Source: DAOUAT01 sp964551735 (GTDB lineage: Bacteria > Chloroflexota > Anaerolineae > CG2-30-64-16). Taken from it: a stretch of 32,406 nucleotides of DNA. The stretch covers positions 1-32,406 of the forward strand of contig CAZKEF010000056.1 of the NCBI GenBank assembly GCA_964551735.1. Direction: 5' to 3'. Of the stretch, positions 23,055 through 30,511 are shown piece after piece. The position numbers and the translations under genes were made by a program. Below the pieces are notes generated by a model. It saw nothing but the letters and a program-made list of their open reading frames with translations, did not search any database and was not told where the DNA came from. Within the stretch, counting starts at the first letter, position 1; the number at the start of each line of letters is the position of its first letter.

Positions 23055-25118
23055 ATGAGCCGAGGACTTCGCGCTTACGTTTATACCGCTGCGCTGTTTG
23101 GGCTGTTCATCTTGTTGGCCGGCAGCATCCTGGCGATCTGGCAGTTCGTGACCGGCGAGTCTCCGGTGGTGGGCGCAGTTGTGGCTGCGGCCGGCCTGGC
23201 CGCCTGGGGCGTGCACTGGTGGCTGGCCAGCCGCGCGGCGCGGCCCCTGACTATGGCCGCGGCCGCAGAGCGGAGCGCGGCGCCCCGTAAAGCCTACCTG
23301 GCCCTGGGGCAGATCGCCGCGCTGGCTGCGGTCGTGGCCCAGGCTGTGATGGCCGTGCAGCTCGTGCTGCTGCGCCTGTTGGGCGATGCGGTCTCTGACG
23401 CAGGCGCGCGCGTCGCCGCGCTGGCTGCAGGCACGATCTTGGCGCTATTGCTGTGGGGTTTCTTGCGCTGGACCGCGGTGCGCGACGGCGACTTCGGCCG
23501 CGAGCTGGGCCGCGGGGCTTCGTGGCGCCGCGCCTACATCTACCTGGCCGCGCTGGTCGGCGGGATCCTGGCGGCCGGCGGCGGCTGGGTGGCGCTCAAC
23601 GCGGTCATCACGCGGTTGTGGCAGCCCCTGGCCGAAGGGCTGGCCTGGCGTGTGCCGCTGGCCAACGGCCTGGCCGCCCTGGTGGTCGGCGGGCCGCTGG
23701 CGCTGTTCGCATGGGATCGCGCGGATCGCCAGGCCGCGGCCGCGCCGGCGGCTGAGGTCAACGCGCTGAGCCGCGTGCTGCTCCGCCAGGGCGGCCTCTT
23801 GGCTGGCGCCCTGGCCGCGCTGGCCAGCGCGGCCTATCTGGTCGGCCAGGCGGTGCTGTGGTTGATCGGTCAGGAGGGGCCGTTGGTGGGCAACGCGGGG
23901 CTGGCGCGCCTGGTTACCGGCGCGGACATGTTGGCGCTGCTGCCCGTCGCCCTGGTCGCCTGGCTGAGCAGCGCCGGGGGCCTTCGGCGCGACGCGTCCC
24001 TGGCCTTGGAAAGCGCGCGGTCGGCCTCGCTGCGCCGGCTGGTGCGTTACGGAGTGTCCGGCCTGGCGCTGGCCGCCCTCTGGTTCGGGCTGACTGAGGT
24101 CGCGCGGCTGATCCTGCAGGTGGTTTTGGATCGGCAGGCGGCCGCGTTGGCCTTTGCCGCGGGCGCCTGGGGGCGGTTTGCGGCGGCGACCGCGTTGGTG
24201 GTGGTCGGTGCGCCGGCTTGGTGGGGGCACTGGTGGTCGCAGCAGGTGCGCGCCCGCGCCGCGTTCCCGGCCGGTTACGCAGAAAGGACCTCGACCATCC
24301 GCCGGGCCTACCTGGGCGCCGTTATCGTGGCGTCGGCGATCATCGTGGTCGCGACATTGGGCTTCGCCGCGTTTCTGGCGCTGAATTGGAAAGCAGCCAG
24401 CACGGCCAGCGCCATGCGTGCGGCGCTAGCTGGCGCGGGCGCAGCCGCGGCGGTTGCCCTCGTCTGGTTCGTCTCGCACGCCTTCGTTTGGCGCGGGGAT
24501 GCGCGCTGGCTGGCGTCCGACCGCGCGGCCGCTTCCGCGCGCGTCGCGGCAGAGGCGCCTTCGCTTCTCCCGGTCCAGGAGGAGGCTGTCCGCCCCGCGC
24601 CCGCGCCGGTGAGTTCGCCTGAGCCGAAACGCTATCTGCGCGATGCGTTGCCACCGCTCCCGTTGGGGCCGACAGCACAGCCCGAACGCGCCCCGCAGCG
24701 GCCGTTGGCCGTGATTGACGGCGCGGACGGTGCGATCGGTGCGGCGCTGCTGGCCGCGCTGCGCCAGGCGCTGCCGGACGTGCCGCTGTGGCCCATCGGC
24801 TTGAACGCGGCCGCGCAAGTCGCGATGCTGAATGCCCTGGGCGAAGGCACCCCGCCCGCGGTGCCGCCCGATGCCGTGAGCCGGGTGGCCGCCATCCTGG
24901 GCCCGGCCGATATGCTGGCGCCCGGCGGCATGGACGGCGAGGTCCCGGCCGAGCTCGCGGCCGCCCTGGCTGCGGCTCCGGCCCGGTTGCTGCTGCTGCC
25001 CCCGCGTTCGCCCCGCCTGCGTTGGGTCGCCGCGCCCGATTGGCCCCTGGCCCGATGGATCGAGAACGCGGTGATCGAGGCGGTGAACGTGGCGTATTCT
25101 CATGGAGGGCCCGGGTGA
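23055..25118 (+). CDS. Multi-repeat DUF5671 membrane protein fused to a DUF3842-like domain
   Basis: A 687-aa protein. Residues 1 to about 490 hold about six copies of a two-helix unit of the DUF5671 type. Each opens with an R-x-[AL]-Y-x-Y/R-type helix start (for example RAYVYTAALFGL, RKAYLALGQIAA, RRAYIYLAALVGG, RRLVRYGVSGLA, RRAYLGAVIVAS) and most end in a Trp-rich turn such as HWWLASRAA or GHWWSQQV. A Pro-rich linker follows. Residues 550-687 are soluble and match DUF3842: LAVIDGADGAIGAAL, a nucleotide-type glycine loop, GLNAAAQVAMLNALGEG and ILGPADMLAPGGMDGEVPAELAAALAAAPARLLLLP. The domain pairing is unusual. GAGGTAAAAGGAC precedes the ATG. Both families lack a known function. Confidence 0.75.
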   Translation: MSRGLRAYVYTAALFGLFILLAGSILAIWQFVTGESPVVGAVVAAAGLAAWGVHWWLASRAARPLTMAAAAERSAAPRKAYLALGQIAALAAVVAQAVMAVQLVLLRLLGDAVSDAGARVAALAAGTILALLLWGFLRWTAVRDGDFGRELGRGASWRRAYIYLAALVGGILAAGGGWVALNAVITRLWQPLAEGLAWRVPLANGLAALVVGGPLALFAWDRADRQAAAAPAAEVNALSRVLLRQGGLLAGALAALASAAYLVGQAVLWLIGQEGPLVGNAGLARLVTGADMLALLPVALVAWLSSAGGLRRDASLALESARSASLRRLVRYGVSGLALAALWFGLTEVARLILQVVLDRQAAALAFAAGAWGRFAAATALVVVGAPAWWGHWWSQQVRARAAFPAGYAERTSTIRRAYLGAVIVASAIIVVATLGFAAFLALNWKAASTASAMRAALAGAGAAAAVALVWFVSHAFVWRGDARWLASDRAAASARVAAEAPSLLPVQEEAVRPAPAPVSSPEPKRYLRDALPPLPLGPTAQPERAPQRPLAVIDGADGAIGAALLAALRQALPDVPLWPIGLNAAAQVAMLNALGEGTPPAVPPDAVSRVAAILGPADMLAPGGMDGEVPAELAAALAAAPARLLLLPPRSPRLRWVAAPDWPLARWIENAVIEAVNVAYSHGGPG

Positions 25119-25143
25119 GTTTTGTGGCAGGGGATCGAACGAG

Positions 25144-26262
25144 GTGAGCGAAACACCGATCTTGGGCCGCGGCCGTGCGCCCGGCAAAGTGATTCTGTTC
25201 GGCGAGCACGCTGTGGTTTACGGTCGGCCTGCGCTGGCCGTGCCGGTGACGCAGGTGGCCGCGGAAGCTGTGGTGCAGGTCGGCCCAGCGGGCAGTGGTC
25301 TGGTCATCCATGCCGCCGACCTGGGAGAGACCATCGCGCTACGCACCGCGGCTCCGGATCACCCGCTGGCCGCCGCCGTGCGCCTGGCGTTAGCGGTCAC
25401 CATGGGCCATGAGCCAGGGGTCAGCGATCAGGAATCAGCTTCCAGCTTCCAGTTTCCAGTTTCCAGTTTCCAGCTCCCGGCTTCCGAGCCGGATTGGCGC
25501 ATCACCGTCCGCTCCACCATCCCGGTCGCCAGCGGCCTGGGCAGCGGCGCGGCAGTGTCTGCGGCGATCGTGCGCGCGGTGGCGGAGGCAGGAATCAGGG
25601 GTCAGGGGTCAGGGGTCAGGAGTCAGCGAATCGGCGAATCAGCGAAACACGCCACGGAATACGCAATACGCAATACGGAATACGAGGTAACTCCCGCCAA
25701 TCTCTCCACCCTGGTCTACGAGATCGAGCGCCTCCACCACGGCACCCCTAGCGGCATTGACAACACCGTCATCGCCTACGGCCAGCCGGTCTACTTCGTG
25801 CGCGGGCAGCCGCCGCAGCCGTTCGCCATCGGCCGGCCGTTCACCCTGGTTATCGCCGACACCGGCATCCGCAGCCCCACGCGCATCCCGGTGGGTGATG
25901 TGCGAGCAGCCTGGCAGCGGGAGACTGCGCGCTGCGAAGCGCTGTTCGACAAGGTGGCCGGGATCGTGGAGGCGGCGCGTTCGGCCATTGCCGCAGGCGC
26001 ACCGGATGCGTTGGGCCCGCTGATGGATGCCAATCACGCGTTGCTGCAGGAGATGGGCGTCTCGTGTCGGGAGCTCGACACGCTGGTCGCTGCGGCGCGC
26101 GCGGCCGGCGCGCTGGGCGCCAAGCTCTCCGGCGCGGGCCGCGGGGGCAACACGATCGCGTTGGTGACGGAGGCGACCGCCGCACGCGTCGCGCAGGCTT
26201 TGCTCGCCGCGGGTGCGGCAGGGGTCATCGTGACACAGGTAGGCATGACGGCAGATCGGTGA
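25144..26262 (+). CDS. mvk: Mevalonate kinase (with in-frame repeat insertions)
   Basis: GHMP kinase that phosphorylates mevalonate in isoprenoid synthesis. The 372-aa product starts at GTG 25144, with CAGGGG about 10 nt upstream; an ATG at 25102 overlaps the previous gene and is less likely. Motif 1 PGKVILFGEHAVVYG (13-27), motif 2 GLGSGAAVSAAIV and motif 3 KLSGAGRGGNTIAL are intact, with HGTPSGIDN preceding the central region as in mevalonate kinases. Two stretches look foreign: about residues 92-115 (Ser/Gln/Phe-rich) and about 150-181 (GQGSGVRSQ...EYAIRNTEYE), both encoded by heptamer arrays at 25417-25486 and 25591-25685. They keep the frame and lengthen the protein beyond the usual ~310 aa. 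Whether the enzyme still works cannot be seen. Confidence 0.88.
   Translation: MSETPILGRGRAPGKVILFGEHAVVYGRPALAVPVTQVAAEAVVQVGPAGSGLVIHAADLGETIALRTAAPDHPLAAAVRLALAVTMGHEPGVSDQESASSFQFPVSSFQLPASEPDWRITVRSTIPVASGLGSGAAVSAAIVRAVAEAGIRGQGSGVRSQRIGESAKHATEYAIRNTEYEVTPANLSTLVYEIERLHHGTPSGIDNTVIAYGQPVYFVRGQPPQPFAIGRPFTLVIADTGIRSPTRIPVGDVRAAWQRETARCEALFDKVAGIVEAARSAIAAGAPDALGPLMDANHALLQEMGVSCRELDTLVAAARAAGALGAKLSGAGRGGNTIALVTEATAARVAQALLAAGAAGVIVTQVGMTADR
25417..25486. repeat. Ten-unit heptamer array inside mevalonate kinase
   Basis: Ten contiguous heptamers: GGGGTCA, GCGATCA, GGAATCA, then GCTTCCA twice, GTTTCCA three times, GCTCCCG and GCTTCCG. The reading frame of the gene passes through it. The style matches the short tandemly repeated repetitive (STRR) sequences known from cyanobacteria. 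Confidence 0.85.
25591..25685. repeat. Second heptamer array inside mevalonate kinase
   Basis: GGAATCA, three GGGGTCA, GGAGTCA and GCGAATC units are followed after a short spacer by AATACGC, AATACGC, AATACGG and AATACGA. GGGGTCA/GGAATCA units are shared with the first array and AATACGC units with the array at 21129. Confidence 0.85.
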
Positions 26263-26291
26263 CAGACGATCAGCGCCCAGGGAGTTTTGCG

Positions 26292-26319
26292 TTGTCTTTT
26301 CGTTCGAGTGTGTTATACT
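26292..26319 (+). promoter_or_regulatory. Sigma70-type promoter giving a leaderless ubiD transcript
   Basis: TTGTCT (26292-26297), a 16-nt spacer and TATACT (26314-26319). The ATG of the next gene starts 8 nt after the -10, where transcription should begin, and no Shine-Dalgarno precedes it. Confidence 0.7.
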
Positions 26320-26326
26320 CGCAGAT

Positions 26327-27700
26327 ATGATGAACCTGCACGTATTTCTTTCCGCCGCGGCGTCTGCCGGCTATTTGGTCACGATTGACCGCGAAGTGGA
26401 TCCTTACCTCGAGATTGCGCGGTTGGCCGCAGAGCTTGACGGCCGGCCCGTGTTGTTCACGCGCGTCAGGGGCAGCGCGTTCCCCGTGGTGGCCGGCGTC
26501 TGCTCTGACCGGCGCTACTTCGGCCTGGCGCTGGGCGTGCCGCCGGAGCAGGTCATCTTCCGGCTGGCAGAGGCGCTCGAAGAGGCCGGGCGACCAAGGT
26601 CGCAGCTACCTTCGCAAAGTCTGCCTGCGCAGACTGACACAGCAGCCGGCGCAGGTCGGCTTCGCAATGGTAGCCGCGGTTTCAACCGCCAGGTTCTGCC
26701 CTGCCAGGAAGTCATCGAACCCACCGTCGATCTTGAAGCCATCCCCTTCCTCACCCACTACCCGCAGGACGCCGGCGCGTACGCATCGGCGGCGGTGGCG
26801 TTCATCAACGACCCGGAGACGGGGCCGAACGCATCGTTTCATCGGCTGTTGCGGCTGGACGAACGCAGGCTGACCGCCCGGCTGGTGGAGCGCCGCGGCA
26901 CCGAAAGCGCCTGGCGCAAATCGGCCCACGGCATCCCCGTCGCCATCTGCATCGGCCTGCCGACGCATGTGCTGCTGGCCGCGTCCATGGCCCCGCCGCC
27001 TGGCGTGGATGAGATGCGCATCGCCGCGGCCCTCGCGCCGACGCCGATGGCTGAGACACCCGCAGGCATCCCCGTCCCCGCCGAGGCCGAGTTCGTGCTG
27101 GAAGGGTGGATCACCAAAGAGCTGACCGATGAAGGCCCGTTCGTGGACTTGACCGGCACTTACGACTTCATCCGCCAGCAACCCATCATCGAGATCGAAC
27201 GTATTACCCACAGGCGCGATGCGATCTACCAGGCGCTGCTGCCCGGCCGGCTGGAGCACAAACTGCTGATGGGGATGCCCAGGGAGCCGACCATCTTCGC
27301 CGAGGTCAACAAGGTGGCGCGTTGCCTGAACGTCAACATCACACCCGGCGGCGCGTCGTGGCTGCACGCGGTGGTGCAGATCGCCAAACGCACGCCTGAT
27401 GACGGGGCGCGGGCCATCGAAGCCGCGTTCCGCGGGCACGGATCGCTCAAACACGTCTGGGTGGTGGACGAAGATGTGAATCCTTTTGACCCGCACGACG
27501 TAGAGTGGGCAATGGCCACGCGTTTCCAAGCGGATCGTGGCCTGATCGTGTTGACCGGCCAGCCTTCGAGTTCCCTGGATCCTTCGGCGCATCACGCGCC
27601 GGGCCAGAAGAGCCGCACCGCCAAGCTGGGGATCGACGCGACGATCCATTGGGATACGCCGGATGGGCCGAGTGAGCCGGAAGCGTATCGACGGGTGTGA
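26327..27700 (+). CDS. UbiD-family prenyl-FMN-dependent decarboxylase (repeat inserted)
   Basis: Non-oxidative decarboxylase of the UbiD superfamily, 457 aa, needing prenyl-FMN made by UbiX. Conserved parts are VDPYLEIARLAAELDGRPVLF, PCQEVIEPTVDLEAIPFLTHY, NASFHRL, the active-site EGPFVDLTGTYDF, ITHRRDAIYQALLPG, VNITPGGASWLHAVVQIAKR and VVDEDVNPFDPHDVEWAMATR, ending in QPSSSLDPSAH. About 35 residues between ALEEAG (residue ~87) and VLPCQEV are encoded by a 92-nt repeat and are absent from the family pattern. The pattern resembles archaeal UbiD-type proteins, some of which act on anhydromevalonate phosphate; menaquinone-pathway decarboxylase is the other option. Adjacent mevalonate kinase favours neither conclusively. 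It appears to be translated from a leaderless message. Confidence 0.85.
   Translation: MMNLHVFLSAAASAGYLVTIDREVDPYLEIARLAAELDGRPVLFTRVRGSAFPVVAGVCSDRRYFGLALGVPPEQVIFRLAEALEEAGRPRSQLPSQSLPAQTDTAAGAGRLRNGSRGFNRQVLPCQEVIEPTVDLEAIPFLTHYPQDAGAYASAAVAFINDPETGPNASFHRLLRLDERRLTARLVERRGTESAWRKSAHGIPVAICIGLPTHVLLAASMAPPPGVDEMRIAAALAPTPMAETPAGIPVPAEAEFVLEGWITKELTDEGPFVDLTGTYDFIRQQPIIEIERITHRRDAIYQALLPGRLEHKLLMGMPREPTIFAEVNKVARCLNVNITPGGASWLHAVVQIAKRTPDDGARAIEAAFRGHGSLKHVWVVDEDVNPFDPHDVEWAMATRFQADRGLIVLTGQPSSSLDPSAHHAPGQKSRTAKLGIDATIHWDTPDGPSEPEAYRRV
26599..26690. repeat. 92-nt multi-hairpin repeat inside ubiD
   Basis: GTCGCAGCTACCTTCGCAAAG at the left pairs partly with CTTCGCAATGGTAGC at the right. Inside are AGTCTGC/GCAGACT and GCCG/CGGC stems, and it ends GCGGTTTCAACCGCC. 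It is clearly the same element as 31033-31124, with conserved arms and variable inner hairpins. A GCGACC-AA-GGTCGC hairpin abuts its left edge. Confidence 0.8.
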
Positions 27701-27726
27701 CGTATCGCGTATTACGTATTGCGTAC
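27699..27726. repeat. Inverted AATACGC-type heptamer array after ubiD
   Basis: Four heptamers GACGTAT, CGCGTAT, TACGTAT, TGCGTAC. On the minus strand they belong to the AATACGC family. The array starts at the ubiD stop codon. Confidence 0.7.
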
Positions 27727-27745
27727 CATGCGATCGGGAAGAGTG

Positions 27746-28843
27746 ATGGGACGCCGAGATAAGCGCCGGGAGGAGTTCCCCTTGATCACCGCCGTGCTGG
27801 GACTGCTGAGCCTGCTCAGCGCCCTGCGGCCGCATCGCCGCGGGGTGGCGCGGACGGCTCGGCGGGTGATTGGGACGATCGCCGGCCTGATCATCGGGGG
27901 CAGCGTGTTGGCGCTGGGCGTGCTGCTTTTCGTCATCGCGGCCCTGGGGAACGCGCTCGGCAACAATTCGGGCGCCGGGTTCCTGGTGTGCCTGGCTCCG
28001 GCCGCGCTGCTGTTGCTGGCCGCATGGGCCATCGTGCAAAGCCGCAGCCGGGGCGGCCAGGCAGCCGCGCCGGCGGCCGCCGCCGAAAATCCCCAGGCGG
28101 TCGAGGCCCGGCCCACGGCCACCACCGCGCCCGCCGTTGAATCGGCCGCCACAACAGCCAGATCTGCGCCTGCGGCCATCCCGGCGGCCCCGCCCATTGA
28201 GACCCACGCCGAACCCGGCGCGCGCAAGCCGGGCGAGTATCGGCAGCGCGCCGTCTCCTATCGCCGGCGCATCCAGAGCCTTATTCGTAGCCGGCGGCCC
28301 GGCCCCTTCGCCGACCGGCTGAACACCGTTGCGGCCAAGCTGGGCAGTTGGGAGGAGCGCGTCGGGCAGTTGGCCGACCGCCTGGCCCTGTTCGAGGGCG
28401 ATGAGCTGATCCAGCGGGATATCCGCGAGGTGCCTGAGCGCATCACCCGGCTGCGCCGGCAGGTCGCGTTGGAGGCCGACCCCGATATGCAGGCGCAGAT
28501 GGCCCGCACCCTGGCCGCGTACGAGGAGCAGCACCGCCAGCTTCAGGCGCTGGCGCGGGTTATGCGGCGGACCCGCCTGAACCTGGATGACACCCTGGCG
28601 GCCATGGGCACCATCTACTCGCAGGCGCAGGTGTTGAACGCGCTGGATGTTGATGGCGCGACGGCTGTTCGTATCGCCGAGGATATCGACCACGAAGTCG
28701 ATCGCCTCAACGACCTCTTATCCGCGCTCAGCGAGGTCAACGAACACCCGGGCTCCAGCGCTGCGCCGGCCGCCGAACCTACGGCGAACGAAGCCGGCGG
28801 CATGGCCGCGCGCAAGGCTCGGTTGGGGCAGAGCGCATCGTAA
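27746..28843 (+). CDS. Membrane-anchored coiled-coil protein of unknown function
   Basis: A 365-aa protein I do not recognise. A basic N-terminus (GRRDKRREEF) precedes a hydrophobic segment (about 15-30), then two strong membrane segments around GTIAGLIIGGSVLALGVLLFVIAAL and LVCLAPAALLLLAAWAIV. An Ala/Pro/Thr-rich linker follows, and the C-terminal ~170 residues are charged and helical, with heptad-like stretches (YRRRIQSLIRS, DIREVPERITRLRRQVALEA, YEEQHRQLQALARVMRRTRL, DHEVDRLNDLLSAL). This is a cytoplasmic coiled coil tethered to the membrane. The start ATG 27746 has GGAAG 4-5 nt upstream; ATG 27728 is an alternative. It lies between ubiD and thpR on the same strand, 15 nt before thpR. Confidence 0.75.
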   Translation: MGRRDKRREEFPLITAVLGLLSLLSALRPHRRGVARTARRVIGTIAGLIIGGSVLALGVLLFVIAALGNALGNNSGAGFLVCLAPAALLLLAAWAIVQSRSRGGQAAAPAAAAENPQAVEARPTATTAPAVESAATTARSAPAAIPAAPPIETHAEPGARKPGEYRQRAVSYRRRIQSLIRSRRPGPFADRLNTVAAKLGSWEERVGQLADRLALFEGDELIQRDIREVPERITRLRRQVALEADPDMQAQMARTLAAYEEQHRQLQALARVMRRTRLNLDDTLAAMGTIYSQAQVLNALDVDGATAVRIAEDIDHEVDRLNDLLSALSEVNEHPGSSAAPAAEPTANEAGGMAARKARLGQSAS

Positions 28844-28858
28844 TCGTAGAGGAACACC

Positions 28859-29452
28859 ATGCCCGAACCGATCCTACGCACCTTCATCGCCATCGAGCTG
28901 GACGAGCCGCTGCTCATCGCCATCGGCCGGGTGCAGGGCAAGCTGAAACGGCAGATGCCGCCCGGCGGCGTGAAGTGGGTCGCGCCCGATGGCATCCACC
29001 TGACCCTCAAGTTCCTGGGTGACACCCCGTCCGGCCGCGTCCCGGAGATCGTCGCGGCCCTGGAGCGGGCCTGCGCGGGCGCGCCGCCGTTCGAGTTCAG
29101 CGTGGAGGGGCGGGGCTGCTTCCCCAACTTCCGGCGGCCGCGGGTCATCTGGGTGGCGGTGCGCGAGAAAGGGCAGGCGTTGGCCCGGCTGCAAGCCGCG
29201 GTCGAGCGGCAGGTGGCGCCCTTGGGCTGGCCGACTGAGGAGCGCGGCTTCTCACCCCACCTGACCCTGGGCCGGGTCAACCGCAACGCGGGCCCGGACA
29301 TGGAAGCGGCCGTGGGCGCCGCGGTCGAGAAATTGGTGGTGGAGGAGATCGGCACGCAGCAGGTGGCCGCGGTTCACCTGATCAAGAGCGACCTGCGGCC
29401 CACGGGTGCAGTTTACTCCACACTCGCTACTGTGGCGCTGCAAGGGCGTTGA
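28859..29452 (+). CDS. thpR: RNA 2',3'-cyclic phosphodiesterase (ThpR, 2H family)
   Basis: 2H phosphoesterase formerly called 2'-5' RNA ligase; it opens 2',3'-cyclic phosphates on RNA and can ligate tRNA halves in reverse. The 197-aa protein begins LRTFIAIELDEPL, as is typical, and carries the two catalytic HxTL motifs: IHLTLKFLGD and FSPHLTLGRVN. The interior CFPNFRRPRVIWVAV is also a ThpR signature. The ATG follows GTAGAGGAACACC (AGAGGA about 6 nt upstream). It converges on holA with only 3 nt between the stop codons. Length is normal. Confidence 0.92.
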   Translation: MPEPILRTFIAIELDEPLLIAIGRVQGKLKRQMPPGGVKWVAPDGIHLTLKFLGDTPSGRVPEIVAALERACAGAPPFEFSVEGRGCFPNFRRPRVIWVAVREKGQALARLQAAVERQVAPLGWPTEERGFSPHLTLGRVNRNAGPDMEAAVGAAVEKLVVEEIGTQQVAAVHLIKSDLRPTGAVYSTLATVALQGR

Positions 29453-29455
29453 GTC

Positions 29456-30505
29456 TCACAGCCCTTCCAGCAGCTCGGCCAGCAGCATATCCATCGCCTC
29501 GCGATCGCCCAGCTTGCCGGTCTTGATGGCCTCGTCCGCCGCCAGGATGCGTTCCATGGCCCGTTCCAGCCGGGGAAAGCTGTGGCGGTTGGCTTGCGTC
29601 TGAAAGCGGGGCACGGCCCACTCGCCCAGGTTCAGGTTCCGGGCGATCTCCGGCGGCCGAGCGCCCTGGGCCTGCAGCGCCTTCACCTGGATCAGCAGCC
29701 GGTACTGGCGGGCGATCATGCCCAACAGGCGCAGCGGCTGCTCTCCGTCAATGTCCAACGCGTGTTGCATCAGCCGCGCCGCCGCAGGCCCTTCGCCCAG
29801 CCCCAGGGCATCCACCAGCTCAAACACGCTGGCTGCCCGGGTCGCGGCCACCAGCTTGCGCACATCAGCGCGCGTGATCGTGCGCCCCGGCGCATAGTCG
29901 GCCAGCTTGATCAGCTCCTGGTCAAGCTGGCGCAGGTCGTCTCCCACGAAGTCGGCCAGGTCAGCTACGGCGGCCGGCTCCAGACTCACCCGGCGCCGCC
30001 GGGCGCGGGCCCGGATCCAATCCGGCAGGTCGTTCTTGCGCGGTTTCTCGGCCAGGAAGATGCGAGCTCGGCCGTCTCGGACAAGCTCTTGCAGCCGGCG
30101 CAGCCCCTGGCCGCTGGCGGTGGCCTCTTCCAGAAGCACCAGCGCCGTGCTTTCGGGCACATGATCCAGGAAGGCCAGGAACGCTTTTGCCTGGCCCTTG
30201 ATCGCTTCTGGCGTCACATTGAGCCCTTCTTCGGGTTCTGCCTCTGGTATGTCGGTTGGTTTCGCTTTGCCCCGTCCCTGCCCTGCCAGCCGCGCCAGCA
30301 GCCCTTCCACCACCACCAGCCGGCGCTCGGCCAGGAACGGAAGGGTGTCGCATGCGTTCTGCATCTCGGCCAGGGTGACGATGCGGCCATCGAAGCGGGC
30401 CGTGTTCAGGTCGGCCAGCTCAGGGTCGGGCGCCACCGAAGCCGCGAGCTCAGCCAACGCTTCGGTGCGCAACAATTCGGCCGGGCCGTGGATCAGTGTG
30501 ATCAT
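29456..30505 (-). CDS. holA: DNA polymerase III delta subunit
   Basis: Clamp-loader delta subunit that opens the sliding clamp, 349 aa. It has the HolA pattern: ITLIHGPAELLRTEALAEL at the N-terminus (the region corresponding to a degenerate nucleotide site), MQNACDTLPFLAERRLVVVEGL (about 48-70), the central STALVLLEEA and DLPDWIRARARRRRVSLEPAAVADLADFVGDDLRQLDQELIKLADY, and the C-terminal LLGMIARQYRLLIQVKALQAQG collar helices. An insertion of about 20 residues after LARLAGQG (KAKPTDIPEAEPEEGLNVT) is not typical. Its start is 6 nt after the upstream DUF6391-like gene's stop, which suggests an operon with it and mutS2. Confidence 0.9.
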   Translation of the reverse strand: MITLIHGPAELLRTEALAELAASVAPDPELADLNTARFDGRIVTLAEMQNACDTLPFLAERRLVVVEGLLARLAGQGRGKAKPTDIPEAEPEEGLNVTPEAIKGQAKAFLAFLDHVPESTALVLLEEATASGQGLRRLQELVRDGRARIFLAEKPRKNDLPDWIRARARRRRVSLEPAAVADLADFVGDDLRQLDQELIKLADYAPGRTITRADVRKLVAATRAASVFELVDALGLGEGPAAARLMQHALDIDGEQPLRLLGMIARQYRLLIQVKALQAQGARPPEIARNLNLGEWAVPRFQTQANRHSFPRLERAMERILAADEAIKTGKLGDREAMDMLLAELLEGL

Positions 30506-30511
30506 AGCGCC

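Noticed and set aside
25417..25685. Heptamer arrays as a CRISPR array
   Set aside because: Units are 7 bp with no spacers of CRISPR length and no cas genes nearby.
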